From: Vesta saturnalis
Taxonomy: Eukaryota; Arthropoda; Insecta; Coleoptera; Lampyridae
Assembly (NCBI GenBank): GCA_036346205.1
Contig: JARFJB010001594.1
Location: 186,001-250,000 of the forward strand
Direction: 5' to 3'
Length of the DNA: 64,000 nt
The notes under the pieces are model-generated. The model worked only from the letters and a program-made list of their open reading frames with translations. It searched no databases and had not been told where the DNA came from. Made by a program: the position numbers and the translations under genes. This document shows, piece by piece, positions 54,130 to 64,000 of this stretch (position 1 is the stretch's first letter; every line of letters begins with the position of its first letter).

Positions 54130-54240
54130 ATATAATGGCTATTATTCTCTCGGTGATTTAGGCCACTCGCCTGCGGTTCGTGGCCGTAAACTTCACCTCG
54201 TGAATAATAGCCATCATTATACGCACGTTGAATAATATAC
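54130..54240. repeat. Imperfect inverted repeat (hairpin) after the Crypton
   Basis: ATAATGGCTATTATTC on the left pairs with GAATAATAGCCATCATTAT on the right. The middle arms, TCGGTGATTTAGGCCAC and GTGGCCGTAAACTTCACCTCG, pair with a few mismatches. The loop is about 12 bases. It lies about 270 bp after the Crypton stop and could be the element's end or a terminator-like structure; which is not known. Confidence 0.55.
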
Positions 54241-54889
54241 TATTATCATTGTCATTCAAAACCTTAACGACCTCCAATTGTTATGTAAATATGATTTTTT
54301 TTAATTTCTAAAATAAAAAACAATTATAATGGTGATAAGATCATGTTATGTGTGACATTAAAATTTAGCATGTTTGACTCTACTTATCTTTTTAGATAAT
54401 GACAATAAATTCGTTACGTATCCATCAACAACGATGCATATACACATCAATGGCCGGTAATGGGTTGTTATTTTTTACTTTTATTCAATTAAATGACTTT
54501 TAGTTATTTGTAATATTTAAATAATTGGCACAATAAAGGAACCGGCCTGGATCCTCTACACGGAGGCGGTCGTTCACTCCTTGCCGCTACAAAAGTGCGG
54601 CCCTGCACTCTGTTTACACTCCACGCTGCGATTCACAGTTATCAGTCTCTACTCTTACCTTGACCTATTGTTTAAAGTATTGCTTTTCACCTGCATTTAT
54701 TCCCTATCCTAACTCCTTGAATTTAATTTCACTATTTTCCGATTTAATTTGTATTTACCTGGAAGTTATCACCCATGTCATTTGTGCTTACCTCCTTTTG
54801 CAACTTGTCCCCATACCAGTTCAAAAGTCAAAATAAGTATAGAAAAGTGTGCACAAACACCATTCCTTGACTGAAAATATTAACCCTTC
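54241..54889. other. No gene recognised
   Basis: A more GC-rich segment (CGGAGGCGGTCGTTCACTCC near 54,565) sits at 54,540-54,660 in an AT-rich stretch. No coding motif, terminal repeat or RNA gene is evident. Confidence 0.4.
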
Positions 54890-54893
54890 AGTA

Positions 54894-57144
54894 CCCGTAT
54901 GAAATTCTAAGACACTAGTACCCGTTTCGGTCTCACAAACCGACGCCCTGCTGTCGCTGCCAAAGACATATTTAAGTAGATTAAGATAGGGGAATGGATT
55001 AATATAGTTGTTGTGATGTGTTTATGACAAAAAAAATCAACAAATAATTGTCAAATAAATTTAATAAACAAACAAAACAAACTACTACATCCATTCAAAT
55101 TTAAACTAAAACTAATTAATTTAGGAACAGTAAACCTTGTTATATGTATTGCTCAAGAGTATATTGATGTAAAAAACATTCTTGTATGTTACTGATCTGC
55201 AAAACAGTTTTCATAACAAAATTCGCAAACCACCGTTACATGCTCCAAACACATGAACTTTTTACATTTCTTGCAAAATACCGTGTTTTCCGATTTCTTT
55301 TTGTATCACAGAAATAACATCTACCTTTTTGGTTTTCAACATTTACAACTTCGGAATTCCGTTCTATACCACACAGTTCTTCAATTCGGAGTTTCATATT
55401 TCGAGGAAGGCACTGTACACTAGCTTGTACACGTAAATGCGGTTCTATCATGTCCATGGCAAGTTTACGTAAAAATTCACGACGTAATATGGAAACATCT
55501 GAATTATTGGAGCCGTATATTACCAAACTGTTGAATCCAGCTAGATTTAAAGTTGAATAAAACACCACCATGGGCCATCTACGAGTATTCCGAGCGCAAT
55601 TGTAGTTTGAACACAGTTGGTCGACCACATCAACACCGCCCTTTGTACTATTGTACATTGTTATAATTTCCGGCTTAAATTCTTCGCCGCTTGCAGCATC
55701 AATAGTATCGTCATGATGTAGGCTGGATACTAACAGAACATTCTTATTTTTACGAGGAATGTATGAAACTAAGGTACAAGTGTTCATGAAGCTAAATACA
55801 CTGGATTTGAGTGGACGTTTTACTGGTTTGCTAAACTCCAAGGATAATTCTCTTTTATTTTTCCTAATTGTGCCAATAACAGTAAGTTTCCTTTCCAGCA
55901 AACTATTGACCAATTGAAGACTTGTGAACCAGTTATCTATAGTCACATTCCTCCCTGTACTATATATTGGTTCACAGAGCCTCTCAACTACCGCACCAGG
56001 ACTATTACTGTTGTTAAAGGGTCCTTCTGGCTGTGTTCGTACATATACTTCTAAGTTACAGGTGTAATACATTCGAGCATCTGACAGCAAAAATTTTAAT
56101 TCCGTATTTGTTCGGCTTTGACGGAATATACTGCCGAAATCCGTAAACCCTCGAGTTTTTCGTCTATGGTGACGTACTCTGAATGGCTGTAACCTTTTTT
56201 ACAATTCTCAACAAACTGATCAAAGTATTCTCGAAAGGAATCGAAATCTATTCAAAGACATGGTTAACCTAAAAATTTCGATCCCTGACACGTCAGTTTT
56301 CCATAAGTGTTTGGTATTCAAATGATTAGCTTTCAGAACTCCTGCATAGTATATTAATCCTAATAAGGCTTGTATTTTTGGTTTGTTTGTTGGTCTGGCG
56401 TCATTGACACGTGAATAATTATGTAATATTGAATTTATAAAAATATTTGTACTGTCCACAATCAAGTCTAACATTGTATCATTGACAAAATATTTCCAGA
56501 TTTCAAGGGGTTCTTTTAGTGACCTTGTCAGCAGTGTTGACAATGGTAAACGAATGACTTTATTTTCAGATCGGGTTCGAACATTTTTAGCTGGAACATG
56601 TTTCCTCCATTTTGTTACCTTATCTTTTCCTTCATAAAATAATTCGTCATTTTCTCGTTGAGTAGTATCTTCATCGTCTGATATTTCCTGTTCAGTATCG
56701 CTATCTAATTGCCTAGTTTCTAGTAAATCCTCTTCGTCCGACGATGGCACATCATCATAAACCGTATTGTCATCATCCTGCTCTGTCATTGCATTCCGCA
56801 TCAACTGTACTAGGCCGCCTGTTCTCTCTCATAATCTCCCATGGCTAGAATAATGTTTTAGTGTAATGTTATCAAAAATTTTTAAAAATAGTACCTTATT
56901 TTCAACTTGGTTGCAAATAAAAAAGAAAAATAAATATAACATGAGTACCTGCTTCGGTCTCTGAAACCAATATGCAAATAACTTTTGAACCACTGCACCC
57001 ACCAACTTCAAACTACGTACTGATCTTCGAGAGTAACATACACGAAGGTATTGAAATGGCGGGTATGCTGACACTTGCGCAGTAGATAATAAGTTGGATC
57101 GTGTGCTTGATCGGTCTCACCAACCCAATACGGGTACTGAAGGG
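54894..57144 (-). mobile_element. piggyBac-type element 3, with TIRs and TTAA duplications
   Basis: TTAA at 54,890-54,893 and 57,145-57,148 flank the inverted ends CCCTTCAGTACCCGTAT (left) and ATACGGGTACTGAAGGG (right), 17 bp each and perfect. Sub-terminal GGTCTCAC-AACC occurs at both ends (54,930 and 57,113), as expected for piggyBac internal repeats. The 2,251-bp length is normal for the family. It lies just downstream of the MED13 polyadenylation signal. Confidence 0.93.
55236..56804 (-). pseudogene. piggyBac transposase, near full length with frame breaks
   Basis: ATG at 56,804 starts a frame with an acidic N-terminus (DDDNTVYDDVPSSDEEDLLE), then KPKIQALLGLIYYAGVLKAN and a DNA-binding/dimerisation region to 56,220. 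Between 56,220 and 56,090 shifted frames read TIDEKLEG (first Asp region) and RQYIPSKPNKYGIKIFA. The frame 56,090-55,236 has GRNVTIDNWFTSLQLVNSLL (second Asp), TMYNSTKGGVDVVDQLCSNY (third Asp), RRWPMVVFYSTLNLAGFNSL, and a C-terminal RCYFCDTKRNRKTRYFARNV cysteine-rich domain. All three Asp are encoded. About three frame changes in 150 bases inactivate it. Confidence 0.88.
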
Positions 57145-57148
57145 TTAA

Positions 57149-58912
57149 GAGTAAATAAAAATTCAGTGTAATTTTTTGATACTCAACGAGTACTTTATTA
57201 ATAATTCCTAACTAATATGTATATAATTATTTATAAAGTTATTAACATTTTATGTGTATTTACTAATTCAACTAGTTCATATCAATAAAATATTTACAAA
57301 TTCATTTAACTATATAATAATAATAATCCCAATTCCCTAAAATTGACATATTCTTACAACAGTAACTATTATATACATTACCTTATATAAAAAACGCTTC
57401 TACAATTGAAACAAATAACAGTCCTATACCGTTCACAATAAAAATATATAATATATTTATAAAATATTCAATGTTCAATTAAATAAGTATATAAATTATA
57501 AGAATATTACAGTGAACGCAAAAAGATCATTTAATTTATGCTATTATTATCATTTGAAAAAGGAAAGACAAGATAGTGATTGTTTCAACAAATACTGTCA
57601 AATAATTTACACAAAAATGGAAGGAGTTTGTTTTCTTTTAAATTTCAAGTACAGCACAGACTTTATGCAATTTTAACAAGCGGCTAATAATTTATTCAAA
57701 ATTTTGTCATATTCCACATCATTAAAAGTTAAAATTGGCCCAAACTGTACAAGATAATTCGAATCCCATAACAATAAGTAAATTAATTACGCCAGCTTCA
57801 GAGATACAAGGAACTCGATAACATAAATTTTTACTACTCTAACAGGTAACAAAAACATGCAGGCCATTATTTGTAAAATGTACGCAACTGCTTTAATTAA
57901 CCACTAAATTGCGAACATTCTAGGTACCATTTTCTGAGGCAACTTGAATAAGATACGTTGATTTGTTTTTGGCCCCAGCTCCTTAGTTACACTAAAACAT
58001 TGTTTTTTTTTTTTACATTAAAGTTAATACGTACATGAATTAACACTTTGCTAAACTACATCAGCAGTTTTCTTATTAATCTGGGATTGGTTGCAGAAAA
58101 CATTTTGATTATTAAGACTTATGTACAAATCATTCTATTATCATTTCATTCACTATGTACAATGGACAACAATAATTGTACCCAAGGTGTCTCTCTCTAT
58201 TTCCATCTTACCCTCTTTGGCAAATTTAATTAAATGACACTACAATTACAAGTCAATATTGCTGTAAAATTTTACATAAAACATGTTAAAAAGTTCTTTC
58301 AAATATAATAAAAACAATTACAAGTTTGACTCGACATAAAGCTTAGCTTTTCTAACATTATTACTTCAATCTGCTCAGTCTAAAATGTTCATTTGTACAT
58401 TTAGATATATACAAATAAAATCGCAATTTCTTTTAGCAGAAATTAAATAAACGAAAAGTTCCAATACACATTTACTACAATAAAACACTGAAGTAAACTG
58501 GCAGTACTTCTTAATCTTAATTAGTAATTCGGCGTAGATAAATTTTAACTGGATACAACTGTTTGAAGAATTATGATTGGTGCAAAATATAATTAGAAAC
58601 CAACGCCTACATTCGATTAAATACTTAATTGGAGTTTACCCCTCAATAAAGTACATAAACAATTAGATCTTAACCGCATGTTTCTTGTTTTTTACACATT
58701 TAAAATAATTATCACATATCACAATTTCTTTGTACAAAAACATTACGTTCGGAAATTATAATTAGTAATACATGACTAAAAACTAAATATGTACAATTGT
58801 ATTAAAAATATATTATATTATTTTGTCAACCTATGAGTATTTTTCTTTTTTACAACTTGGTAGCAATTCATATTAAAGCTAAAACATATTTTAGTAGTAC
58901 TACTTCAGTGTT
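57149..58912 (-). other. Probable 3' UTR of MED13
   Basis: Following the MED13 stop at 58,913, the minus strand is AT-rich non-coding for about 1.7 kb, with no repeat signature of its own. AATAAA on the minus strand at 57,199-57,194 is the last good polyadenylation signal before the piggyBac element. The length is inferred, not observed. Confidence 0.5.
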
Positions 58913-59045
58913 TTATAGTAAGGAAGCTGTCATGTGATACAACTGAACTAATACTTGTATGTGAACTGGCAAGCACGATAATCGATCTTGAGTGTTTGAA
59001 TCCATTGCTAACCAGGAAAGTGCGTTGTAACCTTCTAATACATAC
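58913..59045 (-). CDS. MED13: Last coding exon of Mediator subunit 13
   Basis: MED13 (skuld in Drosophila) is part of the CDK8 kinase module that reversibly binds core Mediator and regulates RNA polymerase II transcription. On the minus strand an acceptor (TTTTTTTCAG) is followed at 59,045 by a 133-bp exon. After one base of a split codon it reads YVLEGYNALSWLAMDSNTQD, then RLSCLPVHIQVLVQLYHMTA and SLL, ending with a TAA at 58,915-58,913. ALSWL and SCLPVH followed by VL-QLY near the end are the signature of the MED13 C-terminus. This exon is shorter than most open frames on the strand and was found by frame reading. The upstream exons are off the right edge or beyond the window's transposons, so the intron is at least about 5 kb. 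Confidence 0.85.
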
Positions 59046-59603
59046 CTGAAAAAAAAATATTTCAGTCTTTTTACATAATATAACCACAATGATTTTGAAA
59101 TATAAGAAGTACCACGATTTAAATTAGGAAATCCTCACAACCGTTACCATTACAAATTAGCTCTATAATGTGAAACTAAATGAAGGGGCGAGTGGATGAA
59201 GGTGATATGTAACAATTTCTGAAAAATCAGTTTTATGTTATGGATGAAGGTGTTATGTGTTGCTACAACTTGTCACAATCTCTCATAACCGTAAATACAA
59301 TATTTAGGCGATGGTGCAAAAGATGAAGGTGATATGTTACTTATCAACCCTACTTTCTTAGTGGAAGAACGTGTCATGTACGCCGAGCTGCACATAACAC
59401 TTTCATCCATTTCAAATTGTGATAGAGGTGACGACACTTTAGAGAAAGAACGTGATATGTACATACAGACCATGCACAGTAGTCATTAACTTGAACATAA
59501 CCTACAAAATTTGCCTTGTTTACATAATTTTACACAAGTTATTTTTAGTGTTTAGTGTTGTGTAGCGCCCATTTGTGAATTACGGCTTAATTATCTGGTA
59601 GAA
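59046..59603. repeat. Short repeats in the MED13 intron
   Basis: A motif GATGAAGGTGATATGT and variants (GATGAAGGTGTTATGT, GAACGTGATATGTA) recur at about 59,198, 59,243, 59,325 and 59,449, three or more times. Partial complements (TCATCCATT) appear too. No protein is recognised. The repeats flank the transposase relic starting at 59,604, so they could be eroded sub-terminal repeats of it. Confidence 0.4.
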
Positions 59604-61660
59604 ATGTTTTCTAGGGGTAAAAAGATATTAAAGTTACTTGAAGTTCAAGATACTAAAGAATCAGAAAACAATCCTAATTCTGAATTAGTGAAAAAGAATT
59701 TACAACTGGCAGAAGGTATTTATTAATTTACTAGAAATAATTAATTATTATTGGTACTGCTATACAAAAAAATATGATTATTTGTTTCTCGAAACTGCTG
59801 AATCACCAAAAGGGTTTGCAATTTTGAAGCCCGTGTCCTTTGCTGAAATACCTTCAACAAGTTCAACAGCAAATCCACGCATAAGTAATAATGAAGAGGA
59901 CCATGCAGTTTTATTATTTCAGGGTAACGATTTCGTATGAGTTTCAGATGATTCATCAAATAGCTATGCAATTTTGATGCCTGTGTCCCTTGATGAAATT
60001 CCCTCAACAAGTGCAGCAGTAAATAATTCGCTCATAGGTAAGAATGAAGACGACTATGTAGTTTTGTTATTTTAGGTTAATGTTTTAATTTTTCAGATGA
60101 AATGTCAAACTCATGTTCTGATTATTTGGATAGTAGCGATGACTACATTCCGAGTGCAAGATCAAGTTCAGAGAGTAATAGTATTGGCGGTGAAGAAGAA
60201 TATGGGCAGGCTCGAATTACACATGATCAGAATGAGGAATACAATAAAGATAAAGAAGAGTCGACGAATTGTACAAACCAACTAACATCACAAGATGAAT
60301 TAGTCAATGGAAATGAACCTACCAGGACAAAAAAGAAGCAGAAATTGTTTACTGTCAGAGAAAAAATTTCAAAAAAGAGAATAAGAAGCGAACACGACTG
60401 GAAAAAAAATAAGCAAGCAATAGCTAGAGCTAAAGGCGAAAGTTATGTATCATACAAAGGTGTACAAATTCCTTCAAAAAGTCCAGATGACGGAAAACTG
60501 TGTGGTGATACTTGTCGGTTAAAATGAAAAAGTAAGTTTGGATTGTATGATATACGGCAAATTTTTGCTGAATTCTATAAAATGGCAAAAAATGCATTGC
60601 TTTTCAAAAGCATTGCTATGCGACATGTAGCGAGAAAACGTAAAAATGCTAAAGTACACAAAACTCAGTCCTATATATATTCTGTTAAGCTAAAAGGAGA
60701 AGAAGTTACTGTATGCAAAACTGCATTTTGCAAATTATATCAGATTGGAAGACGAAAAATTGAAGTAATTAAACAAAAAAAATGATAAAAGGTGAATCAG
60801 CTCCTTCTGCAGATAGAAGAGGTTGCCATTCTAGTAGGCCAAATAAAATAAAATATGAAGTGATTGAGGAAATCGTAGCGCACATAAAAAGATTTCCTGC
60901 GGAATCTTCTCATTATTTGTGTAACTGTAATCCTCATAAGCTAAATTTCTCACCTACTTTAAACATGTCCATAATGCATCGCTAGTATCTTGAAGAATGT
61001 GTATCAGAAAAACGACCGCAGGAGGATTGTGTCAAAAAGTCGTCATATGCCAATATCATCAACACAAAATTCAATTTATCGTTTCGTAAACCTAGAAGTG
61101 ACACTTGCAGTGTATGCGAATCTGGAAAATCGAACACGGAACATAAAGAAAACGCAGAGACTGCATTTGATCGTCAACGGTGTGACAGGGAATTAGCTTG
61201 AAAAGACAAAACGATTTGCTATTTAACCATGGATCTCGAACAAACCATGCCTTTACCAAAACTGACTGTATCAAAGGCATTTTATCTTCGGTAGTTATGG
61301 TTTTATAACTTTGGTATTCATGCCATTACATCAGAAGGTGATAGGCCATTTATGCAAACATGGACGGAAAATATTGCTAGTAGAGGGAGTAGTGAAATAG
61401 CCAGTTGTTTATGGAATTTTGTCAGCAACTGCCCAACAGTTGCTAACAAGAATCATCTTATTATCTGATCTGATTCTTGTGCAGGCCAGAATAAGAATAT
61501 TAATATCGTCTCTTTATATCAGTTAATGATTTTGAAAAGTCGTTTCAAGACAAATCGACCATAAGTTTCCTGAGATAGGCCACACATATCTCGAAAATGG
61601 CGTTAGCAACAATTACATCATACATTTAGAAGCCAAGAAGCAAATATGTTTCCAAACGTA
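59604..61660 (+). pseudogene. SDSCAGQN-type transposase-like gene relic
   Basis: A first exon opens at ATG 59,604 (MFSRGKKILKLLEVQDTKES) and meets a donor AAG|GTATTT. Two similar ~150-bp segments follow (59,800-59,950 and 59,955-60,100), each with an exon and an intron-like part. From 60,102 an acidic Ser-rich region is followed by the basic KAKGESYVSYKGVQIPSKSP, then FAEFYKMAKNALLFKSIAMR, GCHSSRPNKIKYEVIEEIVA, SESSHY-type and DTCSVCESGKSNTEHKENAE (61,100), then VVMVL and finally SDSCAGQNKNINIVSLYQLM (about 61,470-61,530) and HKFPEIGHTYLENGV (about 61,560-61,605). This family is common in arthropods and cnidarians and looks transposase-derived; I know no formal name. There are many stops. Confidence 0.6.
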
Positions 61661-62011
61661 ATAAACTACTGTAATTACTGTCATATGTATCTCTTATTTC
61701 AATAAATTAAATACCTAAGAGATGTCGTCGGCTTAATGTGTTAACCTGCTTTTGTAAGGTAATTTCAGTTTTTTCTTTTATCCGAATCTTTAGGTTCCAG
61801 TGGAAATATCAAATCCGTAAAATTCCAAAGTCCGCAGCAACAGCAAACATTGGTAGGAATAAATTTATCAAAATGAAGGACATAGACACATTGTAAATAT
61901 TTAATTAATTATTACATTTAATTTTTAAAAAGATAACACAGTTCAACAAATTCTGTTATAATATTTTTTTTTTCATACAACTTAGAATTTTTCACAAATG
62001 CACGATTTTGA
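61661..62011. other. Short spacer, nothing recognised
   Basis: AT-rich, without gene or terminal repeat. Confidence 0.4.
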
Positions 62012-62960
62012 TTGCAGATGTCACATGCTAAGAAACTGATTGAAATGGCGGAAGTCACATTCTTGGAAACTCCATTCGTTGAAGGTTTCACACCAATTGC
62101 TGGAAACCCAACTGAAGATGAACCATTTCCATTGATTATAGGAGAACCATTAAACGCCACTAACTTTATAATCGTTGATAATGTTCAGATTGAAGAGGTG
62201 CAGTGTGAAGAGATTGATTTAAACATAGCTGACAGTACAGCTTCAACATCACTAAACAATATGAATATTATAGCTAATAGCATTCCAAGCTTATCTCCTG
62301 AACAAGTTCAACTTCACAATTGCATTTCCGATATTTCAGATGACAGCGATGCTGACAAAAACTTCACATTAATTGACTATTTTGATACTGATACTTCGTC
62401 GAATGGTTCTGTTGAACTTACTTAGGTAAAAAGAAAAAAGATGGCATATGGAGTTATATGGAGCCCACTCGTGTGTTGAAACCGAAGTGTAAATGCAAAC
62501 AAACTATAAACTTCTAGAATATTAGAAGATACTAGAAAGAAAATATTTTAATCTTTCTGGAATATGACATGGGGAGAGAAAAAATTCAATGTTGACAATC
62601 ACATAGTTTCTGCACCTCCTAGGAGGCCAAGAAATCGTAAAAATGCAGAGCAATCAAAATGGGGATAATCACTGCAGTATTTCTTATCAACGGATGACCA
62701 CAGGTTAAAAGTATGCAGAACTATGTTCCTAAATTCCCAAAGAAAGACAAATGTAAACTTTGCTGTTGTTATAAGAATGGAAGTATTCCTGAAGATGAAT
62801 AACAGGATCACATTCAACGGAAAACTGAGGCTAGACAAGAAAAAGATAACAATAAGGAGACAGGAAGGTACGTGTTTAGAGCTGATTTGCAAGCAGAATT
62901 GATGGTTCCAAAGTGAAACGTTAGTACTCCTTATTACCGGAAGAAGCTTCAGGTACACAA
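62012..62960 (+). pseudogene. Second relic of the SDSCAGQN-type transposase-like family
   Basis: The 137-residue frame 62,012-62,425 has an acidic Asp/Ser-rich N-terminal region (ISDISDDSDADKNFTLIDYF). In later frames the mid-part appears: KCKLCCCYKNGSIPEDE, then AEARQEKDNNK-type and DLQAELMVPK, followed by YYRKKLQVHNL (about 62,930-62,965). The order DLQ-x-x-L-x-x-PK then YY-KKLQVHN is the middle of the same family as at 59,604. It then ends abruptly at about 62,970, just before the tRNA-like sequence of the next element. The assignment is tentative because the catalytic end is absent. Confidence 0.45.
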
Positions 62961-63004
62961 TCTTTCCTGCTATGATAATATAATAAAATATAATAAAATA
63001 AAAA

Positions 63005-63084
63005 GAAAACCTGAGTTGTCGAGAATCGAACCCGAGACCTTTCACATACGAAGCGGAGACTCTACCCACTGCGCTATACCAAAG
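63005..63084 (-). repeat. tRNA-like sequence upstream of Crypton 2
   Basis: The minus strand reads TATAGCGCAGTGGGTAGAGT (A box/D-arm), GCTTCGTATG (anticodon-loop-like, CGT) and TCGGGTTCGATTCTCGA (T-arm with a good 5-bp stem), then an oligo-T run. The acceptor stem does not pair. It starts about 132 bases from the Crypton ATG at 63,216 and lies on the opposite strand, just as in the other Crypton. Confidence 0.65.
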
Positions 63085-63215
63085 ATATTTAGATATGCTC
63101 AGACATGTATTAAGAACGAAGGCTCGCGAGCTCGCGAACGACAGTCGCTTGTTTATTTTTCGTAAAAGTCAAACATTTCCTGTCTAAATTATTTTTAAAA
63201 CGAAATTACAACAAA

Positions 63216-64000
63216 ATGAATACTGATAATGATAATTCTAATATAGAAATAGAAAATACACCTCCAGAACTCAGGGAACAAGCTAATTGATTGTCGTTAA
63301 ATTTAATACCTTCTACGTCAAGAGAAAAATATGAAAATGTATACAAACAATTTATGGATTGGAAGAAAAAAAATAAAACCAAAAGTATTTCTGAAAACAT
63401 TGTAATAGTCTATTTCGGAGAAATGTCATAAGTGAAAAAAGCTTCCACTTTATGGTCTATATATTCCATGTTAAAATCTACCATTAATATTAATCATGCC
63501 ATCGATATATCGACTTATTCAAAATTACGTGCTTTTTTAAAGAGAAACTCTACAGGATATTCCGCCAAAAAAGCACATACTTTGACATCGGAACAAATAA
63601 GGCAATTTTTACAAGAAGCCCCAGATGATCGATATCTACTAACAAAGGTACTTTTAAATAACACACAATTATAATAAATAATAAATATCTAATATTTTTT
63701 ATCATTGCAGGTTGCAATGTCGAAGAGGCCAATTGTGGAAATTAAAAATAAATGACATAGAAGATCTAAATTCTGCTTCACTAATAAAATTAAACGACAC
63801 TAAAACAAAAGTTTCAAGAAGTTTTACAATTACCGGTAATTTTTATAACCTCTGCCAGAAATGTTTCTTTGCGTCCTTCTGAGATATCTGAAAACCGTTT
63901 TTTTTTTAATTATCAAAAAGGAAAATGCACACGGCAAGTGGTAGGAATAAACAGATTTGGTAAAATGCCTCAAGAAATTGCATCATTTTTAAAGTTACCG
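63216..64000 (+). pseudogene. Crypton-like tyrosine recombinase 2, partial at edge
   Basis: ATG 63,216 opens MNTDNDNSNIEIENTPPELR with a stop at about 63,288. Then come SLNLIPSTSREKYENVYKQF, SISENIVIVYFGEMS (stop) and KKASTLWSIYSMLKSTININ (63,432-63,674), then KKAHTLTSEQIRQFLQEAP and DDRYLLTK. A 63-bp gap from GTACTT to TTGCAG looks like an intron but leaves a frame mismatch. It continues QCRRGQLWKLKINDIEDLN (first catalytic Arg in CRR) and SRSFTITGNFYNLCQK. Near 63,875 it shifts frame and reads VSLRPSEISENRFFF and GKCTRQVVGINRFGKMPQEI to the window edge. It retains the part that is deleted in the 53-kb copy. Confidence 0.7.

Overview
The window is animal nuclear DNA, almost certainly from an insect: AT-rich, spliced host exons, arthropod-type core promoters (TATA plus TCAGT), and TA/CA microsatellites. 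I cannot name the order. Only two host genes are supported, and they are convergent. The last exon of a URB1-like ribosome-biogenesis gene (4,633-5,914, + strand) sits on the left. The last coding exon and likely 3' UTR of the Mediator subunit gene MED13 (58,913-59,045, - strand, UTR down to about 57,190) sit on the right. The roughly 51 kb between them, and the start of the MED13 intron, are nearly all mobile elements, most of them broken.

Layout. 1-4.6 kb: transposase scraps, dispersed repeats and a near-spacerless palindrome holding a tRNA 3' half. 8.5-15.5 kb: relic A of a Polinton/Maverick (adintovirus-like) element, with a phospholipase A2-like domain, packaging ATPase, two structural or accessory genes, retroviral-type integrase and protein-primed DNA polymerase B. 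15.6-19.3 kb: microsatellites, diverged tandem repeats, a tRNA-like SINE head, GC-rich promoter-like blocks with several perfect CRE sites, and a tandem repeat with CTCF-like motifs. 19.5-34.4 kb: Polinton B, bounded by inverted terminal repeats of about 0.75 kb that carry many perfect TCAAGGTCA nuclear-receptor half sites. Inside it are a helical ORF, polymerase B, ATPase, major capsid, minor structural ORFs, adenain-like protease and PLA2, interrupted by a MITE, a LINE tail, and a SINE that is itself split by a Tc1/mariner-type element.

35.4-46.0 kb: one non-LTR retrotransposon on the - strand, with a satellite array of about 19 units (334 bp each) embedded in its RT region. 46.0-53.9 kb: a piggyBac inserted into another piggyBac, followed by a Crypton-like tyrosine recombinase. 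About 2.9 kb covering parts of all three is duplicated in tandem. 54.9-57.1 kb: a third piggyBac with clear TIRs and TTAA target duplications. 59.6-63.0 kb: two relics of an arthropod transposase-like family with an SDSCAGQN motif. 63.0-64.0 kb: a second Crypton-like ORF running off the edge. Both Crypton ORFs are preceded at the same distance by an opposite-strand tRNA-like sequence.

The two Polinton relics have complementary gene losses: A keeps integrase and lacks capsid genes, B the reverse. Neither has an intact reading frame for a complete set, so the region reads as a graveyard of elements between two genes. The most interesting signals are the half-site-loaded Polinton TIRs, the shared TATA/TCAGT promoters of both Polintons, the tRNA-like/Crypton association, and the satellite array inside the LINE.
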